From contig NZ_JARFTR010000287.1 in the NCBI RefSeq assembly GCF_029167235.1, positions 39,583-103,582 on the forward strand: a DNA stretch of 64,000 nucleotides. The letters run 5' to 3'. Below, one piece after another: positions 41,063 to 49,508 of this stretch. The DNA is from Kamptonema sp. UHCC 0994 (GTDB taxonomy: Bacteria; Cyanobacteriota; Cyanobacteriia; Cyanobacteriales; Microcoleaceae). The notes below the pieces were generated by a model. That model saw only the letters and a program-made list of their open reading frames with translations, was not told the origin of the DNA and ran no database searches. Numbering within the stretch: the first letter of the stretch is position 1; every line of letters begins with the position of its first letter. Position numbers and translations under genes: made by a program.

Positions 41063-42871
41063 CTACAGTTCTTCTGGTTCTTCGTCGGTATTATCATTAG
41101 TTGTATCGGTGTCTGTTGGGGGTTCATCTTTCGATTTTGACCACTTTGCATAGCCGTAGGCAATTAGTAAATTAGCAACTAATACGGTATCGAATTGATG
41201 GATGATTTCGATTAATCTGTCTAAGTCTTCCTTGGTAGGTTGCACTCGCATTAAGCGCTTACCTTGCTTTAAGTATCCCTCTTGCAGTCGGAGGTTTTCC
41301 TGTTGATATTTCCCTAGGAAGTCAGCGATGGCGCTGATAAAATCTTTCTTGGAACCTGACTGAGTGCTTAAGAGTTGGGCTAAACCATAATTGCGCTGCC
41401 AGTCTAATTCTTTCACTCCTTCTTGGGTTTGAATTTTGCCTGCATAAACGGTAGCTTGATTAATGGCTTTGGCAATTCTTAGAAAGCTGGGGTCTTGGGT
41501 GATTTTGGTAAAGTCAGCATCTTTTTTAGTCATAATATTCAATCCGTTAACTGAGAATAGGCGGGGACTTCTAGCTTGGGAATCGGCTAAACGTTTGACT
41601 ACAAAATCGGCATAACTAACTTGAAAGCGGAAGAAGTTTTGCAGGTTAGTTCCCGTGATAAAATCTCGATAGGCTGCGAGAATTTCACTCTGTCCCTCTT
41701 CGGCGGAAAGGGAAACAATGACGGATAGATGTTCTTGTAATACCTCCAGATAAGCGAGTAAATCTTGATAACTTTCGGGAATAATCCAACCAGGAAGTCC
41801 CAGGGTAAAGAGTTCTTTAACTCCATAAACTTGCCCTTTGGAACCAAAATGAGTGCCGCGAAAGTTGCCGACAAAATTATTAACTGGTTTGCCCAAAAAA
41901 TCAAAGGGATCTTCGGGTCTATTTTGGGCTTGGGCTTGATGATGTTCTAAGAGTTGTTGGCAGAATTTTAACACTAATTCGGCATCAAATCTAGCAATGC
42001 CATGACCGCCGCCGGGAGGGTTAAATTGTCGGAGATTGCCGAGGATTTCTCGGTATTTTTCAAAGGTGATTTCTTTGGGTTCTAAGGCAATTACGCGCCA
42101 GTCATAAGTGCGTTCGGCGATTTTAATACGTTCGGCTAGGGCAAATTGAAATAAGCCATTAGCTATTAGCCATAAACTTAACCAATCGGTTTTTTGAGGG
42201 TCAGTTTTATTACTATCGGCTTTAATGCGGCTGACTCCTTGAACGGTGGTGGGTAAATAAACTTTGACGGCATTTGCTTGTGCTGGTAATTTACTGCCGG
42301 TTTGTTGTTGAAACCAGTCAGCAACTAGCTGGATTTTGTCAGGAAGTGCTAAACTATTGGGGTCGCTGAAGCTATGGAATAATCCAGCTACTAAGTTCCC
42401 ATAGTTTTGTCTCAGATGCCAACTTTCTAACCATAAGCTGTTATGATTGCGATCGTGGCGCATGGAAACTAATATGGCTCCATTTTGGGTTCTGGCATCA
42501 GGGGGTTTAGGTGATTCTTCTGTCCATTGGGTTTTGCCACTATTTTGATAGCGATAGTCGCGATAAAGTTTACGTTTTTCTACTTCTTTGACGACATCAA
42601 AGTAGGTGGTTTCGGGGGGGATTGAGTCCCAATCTGTTTTCTGTCCGCGCACGGGGGGGAAGGGATTGGTATAATCCAGTTGGGCGATGATTTCTAGGTT
42701 GATGGCGCGGGCAAATTGGATACAGGCATGAGTGCCTTTATCTATTAGTTGGATGGTGGGGTTTTGGCCGGTGCGATGGAGGGCATCGGCGGCGATTTGG
42801 GCTAATCCCAATAGGAGAAAGGTGTCGGTGTATGTGTTGAATGGTTTGGGAACGAACAGTTGGTTAATCAT
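41063..42871 (-). CDS. cas8: Cas8-type large subunit of the type I complex
   Basis: The 602-aa protein occupies the first position of the type I cassette. It starts FVPKPFNTYTDTFLLLGLAQ and has LVSMRHDRNHNSLWLESWHL, ARFDAELVLKFCQQLLEHHQ and a very acidic C-terminus. This fits Cas8a1/Csx13-like subunits that read the PAM and recruit Cas3. The assignment rests on position and general resemblance, so the subtype is uncertain. It starts 147 bp from the main-array leader and is transcribed away from it. Confidence 0.65.
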   Translation of the reverse strand: MINQLFVPKPFNTYTDTFLLLGLAQIAADALHRTGQNPTIQLIDKGTHACIQFARAINLEIIAQLDYTNPFPPVRGQKTDWDSIPPETTYFDVVKEVEKRKLYRDYRYQNSGKTQWTEESPKPPDARTQNGAILVSMRHDRNHNSLWLESWHLRQNYGNLVAGLFHSFSDPNSLALPDKIQLVADWFQQQTGSKLPAQANAVKVYLPTTVQGVSRIKADSNKTDPQKTDWLSLWLIANGLFQFALAERIKIAERTYDWRVIALEPKEITFEKYREILGNLRQFNPPGGGHGIARFDAELVLKFCQQLLEHHQAQAQNRPEDPFDFLGKPVNNFVGNFRGTHFGSKGQVYGVKELFTLGLPGWIIPESYQDLLAYLEVLQEHLSVIVSLSAEEGQSEILAAYRDFITGTNLQNFFRFQVSYADFVVKRLADSQARSPRLFSVNGLNIMTKKDADFTKITQDPSFLRIAKAINQATVYAGKIQTQEGVKELDWQRNYGLAQLLSTQSGSKKDFISAIADFLGKYQQENLRLQEGYLKQGKRLMRVQPTKEDLDRLIEIIHQFDTVLVANLLIAYGYAKWSKSKDEPPTDTDTTNDNTDEEPEEL

Positions 42872-42957
42872 TCCTGGGGTTTTTTATTTTGCTGTTGCTA
42901 TCATACACCCCCCTGGAAAGGGAGAGTTCCAATGAATTATCGAAAATTTTATCCATA

Positions 42958-43011
42958 ATCAGTCAGGGGTTGAAACCCCTGCCTGATAGAGAAAGTCGTC
43001 TTTAGACGACT
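42958..43011. repeat. Paired hairpins between cas8 and the main leader
   Basis: Stem 1 is AGGGGTT-GA-AACCCCT (42965-42980), with outer ATCAG/CTGAT. Stem 2 is AGTCGTCT-TT-AGACGACT (42994-43011). This pair is a familiar cyanobacterial intergenic repeat. Here it insulates the divergent cas8 promoter from the CRISPR leader. Confidence 0.7.
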
Positions 43012-43018
43012 AATTTGA

Positions 43019-43261
43019 AAAAGAGGCTTGACAAGGGAGATGTTTTGGGTTTACTATGATTTTCGTGAACCGAAGCGAGGGCGATTTCTTCGGGAGGTTC
43101 ACGAAAATCGCTAGAACCTTGACAAGAGAATAGTTTACACGCTTGAGGTCGTCTATTTATTGCGATTTACTAGCAATAAGGTCGGCTGAAATGAAGGTGT
43201 TTTTGAGGTTCACGAAAACTGGCTTCAGGATGCCTTGTCTGTCTGGGTTTCAGCCAGCGGA
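43019..43261 (+). promoter_or_regulatory. CRISPR leader of the main array
   Basis: The 243-bp AT-rich leader carries an intact promoter and three copies of GGTTCACGAAAA or its complement: 43060-43071, 43096-43107 and 43207-43218. The first two form exact inverted arms of 14 bp (43058-43071 and 43096-43109). The inverted near-identical copy is at 35859-36101. The third motif lies about 45 bp before the first repeat, where integration takes place. Confidence 0.92.
43028..43057 (+). promoter_or_regulatory. Array promoter: TTGACA, 18 bp, TACTAT
   Basis: The -35 TTGACA (43028-43033) matches the consensus exactly. The -10 TACTAT (43052-43057) is one mismatch from it, with 18-bp spacing. Transcription would start near 43065, inside the inverted TTTTCGTGAACC arms, so a protein bound there could repress the array. 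The same promoter is present in the mirror leader. Confidence 0.7.
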
Positions 43262-45461
43262 CTTTCAATTAATAGAATCCCGGCAACGGGACTGAAACGA
43301 AAAATACAATTGTGGCTAGCAATTTGGGTCATAACCAACTTTCAATTAATAGAATCCCGGCAACGGGACTGAAACAAACCTAATCAACTAAATCAACAAT
43401 GATTAACCATGCTTTCAATTAATAGAATCCCGGCAACGGGACTGAAACAAGCCGCAGACCCGTTGATTTTTAGGCACTTCGTCCCTTTCAATTAATAGAA
43501 TCCCGGCAACGGGACTGAAACCAAAAACTTGCTATCCGTGATAGCTGGGGAAACGAAACTTTCAATTAATAGAATCCCGGCAACGGGACTGAAACAATAG
43601 TTAAGGTGTCTTAGATTGAATTGTTATTGTTGTGCTTTCAATTAATAGAATCCCGGCAACGGGACTGAAACGAAGCTTCCACGAGCAGTCGAGCGAGCGT
43701 CTTCGTAGTACTTTCAATTAATAGAATCCCGGCAACGGGACTGAAACTTTGCAAAAATAGGATATGTAGAAATATTGTTTCATCTTTCAATTAATAGAAT
43801 CCCGGCAACGGGACTGAAACAAATAAGGATCTAGGAGAAGAGGATAAAAAAAGGCATCTTTCAATTAATAGAATCCCGGCAACGGGACTGAAACTCATGT
43901 TCAAGTAAGTATTTACCCAACCATACACTTTCAATTAATAGAATCCCGGCAACGGGACTGAAACAATCCTGAGATTGGTTCTAGTTTACCACCTTGACTG
44001 CCTGCTTTCAATTAATAGAATCCCGGCAACGGGACTGAAACCATTCTCTGCTGTAATGGCTCAACTAGCAGCAGATGCTTTCAATTAATAGAATCCCGGC
44101 AACGGGACTGAAACATTCAAGAATCAACCGCAGTTTCGCCAGAAGAAAATTCTTTTTGGCTTTCAATTAATAGAATCCCGGCAACGGGACTGAAACTATA
44201 TGTGTCCCTCAAACCCAAATTTTTCTGGGACAGGCGACTTTCAATTAATAGAATCCCGGCAACGGGACTGAAACTTCCTTGGCTCCCCCAGAGGCGTTTT
44301 CTTCTCCAAGGCTTTCAATTAATAGAATCCCGGCAACGGGACTGAAACTGGAAAACGTGCTACTTACTGGAGTCCGCAACAGAGACCTTTCAATTAATAG
44401 AATCCCGGCAACGGGACTGAAACGGAAATCTCTTAATACAAAACTACATATAATATTTCCATCTTTCAATTAATAGAATCCCGGCAACGGGACTGAAACA
44501 TCATCTTTAATCTCCTGTTTCAATCCTTTTACTTTCTACTTTCAATTAATAGAATCCCGGCAACGGGACTGAAACGTATCAGGCGTGAGAGTTGTGATCG
44601 CCCAGTCGCTGCTTTCAATTAATAGAATCCCGGCAACGGGACTGAAACTCCCCAACCATAAAATCTCCGAGCTTGCTTACTTACTTTCAATTAATAGAAT
44701 CCCGGCAACGGGACTGAAACATGCTGCAAAATCATCCGGCCGTCTTTGTGACCTGCCTTTCAATTAATAGAATCCCGGCAACGGGACTGAAACTTGTTAA
44801 ACAATGTTCAACTTTCTGAATCAATCTTTCAATTAATAGAATCCCGGCAACGGGACTGAAACATGAAACTCTGCATAGCGATCGCCTGAGTTCCAACTTT
44901 CAATTAATAGAATCCCGGCAACGGGACTGAAACCTTGATGTTTGTTGCGCCGCGTTAGGGGACATAGCTTTCAATTAATAGAATCCCGGCAACGGGACTG
45001 AAACATCGGAACTAAAAACTGGCGTTGATATGCCAGACCCATACTTTCAATTAATAGAATCCCGGCAACGGGACTGAAACCCCAGAGTGTGTCTTCTATT
45101 ACCCCATACGGGCAAGGCTTTCAATTAATAGAATCCCGGCAACGGGACTGAAACATCCGTGTTCAGTGTCACATCGGCTCATAAGTTCAGCCTTTCAATT
45201 AATAGAATCCCGGCAACGGGACTGAAACATCAAAGAGACTGTAGAGAATGAAGGGCAAGCGACAGCTATTGCAGCTTTCAATTAATAGAATCCCGGCAAC
45301 GGGACTGAAACTCGGTAAAGTCGTCTATCCGACCGCTACCTCGCTCCGTGTCTTTCAATTAATAGAATCCCGGCAACGGGACTGAAACGAACCAACTCTA
45401 TGTGTGGGGCGATCGCGTCTTGCACTTTCAATTAATAGAATCCCGGCAACGGGACTGAAAC
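43262..45461 (+). CRISPR. Main CRISPR array: 30 repeats of 37 nt, 29 spacers
   Basis: Repeat units start CTTTCAATTAATAGAATCCC and end GGGACTGAAAC. All copies I read are identical, including the last. Spacers are about 32-46 nt. The repeat holds a TCCCG-GCAA-CGGGA hairpin, so Cas6 cleavage would leave the 5' handle ACTGAAAC. The leader with promoter is on the left, so the youngest spacers are at 43299 onwards. The fact that no repeat has decayed suggests recent activity. Confidence 0.98.
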
Positions 45462-45503
45462 AACTGGATAGAGTCAAGTGACCCCCTAGACATCAGACCT
45501 TCA

Positions 45504-45522
45504 GGGGGCGACAAGCGCCCCC
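45504..45522. terminator. GC-rich hairpin after the array
   Basis: GGGGGCG (45504-45510), a 5-nt loop and CGCCCCC (45516-45522) lie 43 bp after the last repeat. There is no T-run, so it may be an RNA-stabilising or pausing structure for the precursor crRNA rather than an efficient terminator. Confidence 0.45.
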
Positions 45523-45600
45523 AAACCATTGCAGGGAGGATGTTTTCGGGTCTGAACTGGCTCAAAAAAGTCTGAGCTTATTGAGATAAGCATAAAAAAA

Positions 45601-45616
45601 GCCCCTTATTAGGGGC
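45601..45616 (-). terminator. Intrinsic terminator for the small-gene operon
   Basis: GCCCCT-TATT-AGGGGC is followed, on the minus strand, by seven T residues. It lies 25 bp after the stop of the 109-aa gene and closes the operon running from 47130 down. Confidence 0.8.
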
Positions 45617-45640
45617 AAAATAGTTCAATTCTCAGAGAAC

Positions 45641-45970
45641 TTATATTACTTTTAATTCTGCTTTTACTATTTGAAATTGCCGTTCAGTTAACAAGCAGAA
45701 ATCTGGTTCAGTAGTAGAAAGTGCCAACGCCAGGACTTGACCATGAAGTACCAAACCCGTTCTCGTTCTACAACTTGGTTTGTAACCTTTGAGTAGAAAT
45801 TCATCATCACAAATTAATACAATTGTTTGGTCTGTGAATTGACGATAGACAGCTTCAATAAAAGCGGTTTCCCCTTGAATACCCACCAAATCCTGCATTT
45901 CTTTGAGGGTGAGCATCTCTTTAGATTTGACTGCCTCAATTCCATTGGAATTTATAAGACCATAGAGCAT
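45641..45970 (-). CDS. Hypothetical protein, DUF3846-like
   Basis: The 109-aa protein has TLKEMQDLVGIQGETAFIEA, LICDDEFLLKGYKPSCRT and LHGQVLALAL. This order (an LVG strand, then a negatively charged strand, then a GxVLxL strand) resembles small DUF3846-type proteins common on phages and plasmids. Function is unknown. It is the last gene of a minus-strand run of small genes, with its own terminator. Confidence 0.5.
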   Translation of the reverse strand: MLYGLINSNGIEAVKSKEMLTLKEMQDLVGIQGETAFIEAVYRQFTDQTIVLICDDEFLLKGYKPSCRTRTGLVLHGQVLALALSTTEPDFCLLTERQFQIVKAELKVI

Positions 45971-46015
45971 GACTTAAATGACGGAGCGACCGTTATTTAC
46001 GCTATAGTTGTAAAT

Positions 46016-46310
46016 CTATTTGTTCAATGTTTCATTGATAGCCGCATCAAAAGCTTCATCAGTAGGCTCGGATAAAGCACCAATGCTATACAGCCATCGA
46101 AACAGCCATCGAAGCTGTATCTCTACCGCCTCGGCAGATGGCTTTGTTATCGGCTGAGTGACAAAGATGCTGCTGACTATTAACGAGATTACTTAATATC
46201 TGCTGATAGCGGCTGTTTGATAATCTCACCGGTTCAGAACCTGCAAATGGACAAGTTCTACAAGGTTTAGCTTGGACGGGATAAGTTATTAAATCTTTAC
46301 GATTCATCAT
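46016..46310 (-). pseudogene. Frameshifted small Cys-motif gene
   Basis: The frame starts at ATGATG (46310), overlapping the upstream gene by 14 bp. It encodes CRTCPFAGSEPVRL and HLCHSADNKAICRGGRD. It then slips to a dead-end tail with stop at 46086. In the neighbouring frame the DNA continues sensibly as QLRWL, YSIGALSEPTDEAFDAA and INETLNK to a stop at 46016. Loss of 2 bp in an AT repeat at the GRD codon, plus a 12-bp tandem duplication (TTCGATGGCTG twice), would explain the break. The Cys motifs suggest a zinc- or Fe-S-binding plasmid/phage protein. Confidence 0.65.
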
Positions 46311-46500
46311 CTTTTCCCTCAATTGTTACATCAACAACCTTGTTTTTAAACTTTGACTCAATCAATTGTTTAGCGGTGACTAAAAGAATTGAATTGGGAG
46401 TTTTGTCGGTTAATCCTAAATCAACGGGATACAAAACTCCACAACAAATAAAACCTTTACCGTTTCTATTGAGAATTTTGTAGTTTACTTGTTTTGCCAT
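46297..46500 (-). CDS. Hypothetical protein, 67 aa
   Basis: This small soluble protein (MAKQVNYKILNRNGKGFICC...) has a Cys pair and a beta-rich pattern. It is part of the minus-strand run of small genes. Its end overlaps the start of the frameshifted gene downstream by 14 bp, which indicates translational coupling. No family was recognised. Confidence 0.5.
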   Translation of the reverse strand: MAKQVNYKILNRNGKGFICCGVLYPVDLGLTDKTPNSILLVTAKQLIESKFKNKVVDVTIEGKDDES

Positions 46501-46515
46501 TGAACAACTTTGTAA

Positions 46516-46770
46516 CTACCTTTCATTAGTTTCATCAGTAAAATTTACACAGACAATAGCCACAAGTTCGCCTTTGATACGTATCAATTCTTTAGCTGTT
46601 GTTTTTACAATCTCTTTTGAATCGAACAGTTGAGCATCTTCAAATTCGTCAACCCAATTGATTCTGTTCTCATCCAAACTATGAAACCAAATTATTTGAC
46701 CATTTTCCGTTGCTATTCCAACAGAATAATGAGCTAATGCAATTGCATATTTAATCGTTTTCAATTTCAA
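46516..46770 (-). CDS. Hypothetical protein, 84 aa
   Basis: This is a small soluble protein with beta strands (YSVGIATENGQIIWFHSLD) and an acidic middle. It lies 15 bp from each neighbour in the small-gene run, so is probably co-transcribed. No family or active site was recognised. Confidence 0.5.
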   Translation of the reverse strand: MKLKTIKYAIALAHYSVGIATENGQIIWFHSLDENRINWVDEFEDAQLFDSKEIVKTTAKELIRIKGELVAIVCVNFTDETNER

Positions 46771-46785
46771 GCTCCTACACTCAAA

Positions 46786-47130
46786 TTAGCTAGGCAAACA
46801 GTCAACAGGTTCCAAACCAATTTCATTAGCAACAGTTCTTATTTCTTGCCAAACTTCGGGAGTGTTTAAATCCAACTGTTTCACATATAAATGCGGCTTT
46901 TCTCCCGGCACCCATTTAATTTCAATACCAAGTTTTTGAGCATCATCATAAACAGTTTTTACACTATCTAGTAGGTTAGTTCGGTACTTGGTTGACAAGG
47001 AGCCTTTCATACTACCAAGTTGAGCATGGCCCAAGTCTTCAAATTCAACTTTGGCTATCCATGAACTATCCGTACCAGGATATCGCTGATAAATCAATAT
47101 TCCTGTTGTAAAGTAATAATCGCCAATCAT
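46786..47130 (-). CDS. Hypothetical protein, 114 aa
   Basis: The first gene of the small minus-strand operon encodes a mixed alpha/beta protein (YYFTTGILIYQRYPGTDSSW, LHVK-like PHLYVKQLDLNTPEVW). No membrane segment or catalytic motif is present. Its small size and setting beside a CRISPR array fit plasmid or phage cargo. Function is unknown. Confidence 0.5.
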   Translation of the reverse strand: MIGDYYFTTGILIYQRYPGTDSSWIAKVEFEDLGHAQLGSMKGSLSTKYRTNLLDSVKTVYDDAQKLGIEIKWVPGEKPHLYVKQLDLNTPEVWQEIRTVANEIGLEPVDCLPS

Positions 47131-47319
47131 TTGTTTGCCTTTAAATGAAAAACACTAACTCCCAAAAGCTAAAGCTTTGACGCTTTTGTAGCTGAGGATT
47201 TATTGTTTCCATATAAGGCTATAAAGATATTATGGTTTCTAGGTTGAGGCGGCTATCGCCGCTATGGGGAGTGACTTGCAGATTTTCTACTTTTCTTAAG
47301 GGCGATTTTGGGAATTTTT

Positions 47320-47934
47320 ATGAATGAACACAATTTTACTTTATTATCGGTTCCCCTACCACCTATGTTGTCCAAAATGGTAGGAGTTGTAGGTAATAGC
47401 CGATATTTTTCAATCGCTTATTGGGGCAGCAAAGCAACCTGGTTCGATGGCAGAGGATTGGGAACTTTTAGTTACTTTGGGGTATATTCACCGCTAATTG
47501 AACATCCAGCTTTAGCGATTCATTTAGAGTCATACCACCTGGGTTCTGATGATTTACCGCCCACTCATGCAATTTTGTGCGATTGTCTGGAACAGAAAAT
47601 GTACGTAGGTGACTATGCAGAAGTCGAAAAAGTTTTAGAGACTCAACACCCACCAGTGCCCAATCTGTCCCCTGAAGAATTCTCTCAATTGTCAGAACAA
47701 ATTGCTCTTGATATGGCAGGTTTTGACCTCGAACAGTTTCAGCGTTTAGGAATGTTTGAACTATTTGCTGGACACAGCGAACAGCAAAAACTAGAATTGG
47801 TGGAATTAGTGCAGTGGCTCGATCGACTCGTCACAGAAGACTTACTGCAACAGTATGTAGAAGCTGCTAAAAAGGGCAATTGGACAGCCATTTCAGTGCT
47901 GCAAAAATTGTCCCAGCGCCTCCAAAACTCTTAG
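47320..47934 (+). CDS. Hypothetical protein, 204 aa
   Basis: The soluble protein has an aromatic N-terminal half (SRYFSIAYWGSKATWFDGRG) and a helical C-terminal half rich in Glu, Gln and Leu. It starts at ATG 47320. No family was recognised. A decayed acetyltransferase fragment follows on the opposite strand. Confidence 0.5.
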   Translation: MNEHNFTLLSVPLPPMLSKMVGVVGNSRYFSIAYWGSKATWFDGRGLGTFSYFGVYSPLIEHPALAIHLESYHLGSDDLPPTHAILCDCLEQKMYVGDYAEVEKVLETQHPPVPNLSPEEFSQLSEQIALDMAGFDLEQFQRLGMFELFAGHSEQQKLELVELVQWLDRLVTEDLLQQYVEAAKKGNWTAISVLQKLSQRLQNS

Positions 47935-47990
47935 TTTCTGATATAATGCGCCAGCTTCGGGGCGGCATACAGAAATCAGCAGTAAAGCGG
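47934..47990 (-). pseudogene. GNAT acetyltransferase fragment
   Basis: About 19 codons read LLLISVCRPEAGALYQKL. This matches LLRVSVCRPEAYALYYKL of the intact acetyltransferase at 62521-63117. Nucleotide similarity is also clear (GGCGGCATACAGAAA shared). The rest of the gene is gone. Confidence 0.55.
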
Positions 47991-48046
47991 GAAAAGGTAA
48001 AGGAGCATTTCTGTACTATCCTAGACATAGCATCCGAATAAATATA

Positions 48047-48460
48047 GTGCAAATTTCCCACACTGTTACGATTCCAGAACATGAAATTGAGATGAGTGCA
48101 GTTCGCTCTCAGGGGGCAGGAGGCCAAAATGTCAATAAAGTGGCTACCGCTATTCACCTGCGCTTTGACATTATGGCTTCCTCGTTACCTGAACACTACA
48201 AAGAACGGCTGTTAAAACTCAACGACCAGCGCCTTACTAAGGAAGGGGTAGTTGTTATTAAAGCCCAAGAACATCGCAGCCAAGAACAAAATCGGGAGGA
48301 AGCATTGCAACGACTGCAAGAGTTGATTAAAAGTGCGATCTCCGTCCCCAAACCTCGCAAAACAAGTAAACCAACTCGTAGTTCTCAAAGAAAGCGTCTG
48401 GATAGCAAAACTAAGCGAAGTCAGATTAAAATGATGCGAGGAAAAGTTAATGATGAGTAA
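48047..48460 (+). CDS. arfB: ArfB-type peptidyl-tRNA hydrolase (release-factor-like)
   Basis: The 137-aa protein rescues ribosomes stalled on truncated mRNA. The catalytic GGQ motif is in AVRSQGAGGQNVNKV (GGQ 25-27), followed by AIHLRF and the basic tail KTKRSQIKMMRGKV that enters the empty mRNA channel. There is no codon-recognition domain, which separates it from RF1/RF2. It starts with GTG. Confidence 0.9.
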   Translation: MQISHTVTIPEHEIEMSAVRSQGAGGQNVNKVATAIHLRFDIMASSLPEHYKERLLKLNDQRLTKEGVVVIKAQEHRSQEQNREEALQRLQELIKSAISVPKPRKTSKPTRSSQRKRLDSKTKRSQIKMMRGKVNDE

Positions 48461-48508
48461 CAATATTTACTTGAATTATCAACTTCAATGTTGAATAAAT
48501 GCGACTTG

Positions 48509-49336
48509 TTATAGTAGTGGGAATCCAAGTTTTTGCAACATTTCTTTCAATCGCTCCCGCCCACTTAATGCTTGCGCTGTTGTTACTCGTTTTACTGAAT
48601 GCTCAACCCAATCGCCTGCGACGTTCATTTGCTGAGATTCGTAAAACTTTTGCATAATTTCATTGTACTGGGCGATCGCCTCTTCTTGTTGGGTAAGATT
48701 ATAAGTTTCGCGATGTAAAACGGCAGCCTGCGGTAAACGAGGTTTCACGGCGGCTGGTTTTGCTGGATCGGGATAGCCCACACACAAACCAAAGACGGCA
48801 AATAAGTGAGGCGGTAATTTGAGGGCTTCGGCAACACTTTGGGGATGGTTTCGCATTCCACCAATGTAGACCGTGCCTAACCCTAACGACTCTGCTGCGA
48901 TCGTTGCATTCTGGGCTGCCAATGCTGCATCGATGGTTGCTGTAACAAACATTTCCAGATAATCTAATCCTTGGGCAGGTAGCCCCCTTTGCATAGCCAG
49001 ATGATGCAGTCGTGCTAAGTCTGCTAACCATACCAAAAATAATGGGCATTGGCGGATATGAGCTTGATTTCCTGCCAATTGAGCCAGAGTTTCCTTCCTG
49101 GCAGGATCTTCGACTGCTACGACACTCCAGGTTTGGAGATTGGAGGAGGTAGCGGCAGACTGGGCGGCAGCGACCATAAGTTCTAGGGTTTGCGGCAGTA
49201 AGGGGTTAGGTAGATAAGCACGAACCGAACGATGGGATAGCAGGGTTGCCAAGGTCTCATTCCAGAGACTATCGGGATTGAACGTATCTACGCCGTAGCG
49301 ATCGCGAATTAAATCAGTTGCGTTGGGAGTATTCAT
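48509..49336 (-). CDS. NfsA-like nitroreductase family NAD(P)H:FMN oxidoreductase
   Basis: The 275-aa flavoenzyme has the family motifs HRSVRAYLPNPL near the N-terminus, AAQSAATSSNLQTWSVVAV (FMN contact), AAESLGLGTVYIGGMRNHP and FGLCVGYPD. It reduces nitro compounds, quinones or flavins in the cytoplasm. The ATG at 49336 (MNTPNATDLI) is preferred over one four codons upstream. Confidence 0.85.
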   Translation of the reverse strand: MNTPNATDLIRDRYGVDTFNPDSLWNETLATLLSHRSVRAYLPNPLLPQTLELMVAAAQSAATSSNLQTWSVVAVEDPARKETLAQLAGNQAHIRQCPLFLVWLADLARLHHLAMQRGLPAQGLDYLEMFVTATIDAALAAQNATIAAESLGLGTVYIGGMRNHPQSVAEALKLPPHLFAVFGLCVGYPDPAKPAAVKPRLPQAAVLHRETYNLTQQEEAIAQYNEIMQKFYESQQMNVAGDWVEHSVKRVTTAQALSGRERLKEMLQKLGFPLL

Positions 49337-49508
49337 AAAGTAGGGCAAATTGGCTCAACATGGGTATAGTAAAACAATCCTGTTTGTTCTACATCCACCT
49401 CATTACCTTATCTAATTCATTAGAGCATCTCTAGGGTTAGGCGATCGCGCCTGCATTTCACACCCGCAGGCCTGAAACAGGGAAACATCTCTCTAACAAA
49501 TTAAAGCC

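Noticed and set aside
36102..43018. Possible CRISPR-associated transposon (Tn7-like) because of the type I Cascade genes
   Set aside because: No TnsA, TnsB, TnsC or TniQ-like protein is present, and cas3, cas1 and cas2 are, so this is an ordinary immune system.
44245..44767. Reading frames inside the CRISPR array repeating LSINRIPATGLK and its antisense
   Set aside because: They are translations of the CRISPR repeat and spacers; there is no start signal and the repeat fully explains the pattern.
43299..45424. Self-targeting spacers matching genes in this window
   Set aside because: No match was noticed by eye, but this was not computed; a BLAST of all spacers against the window would decide it.
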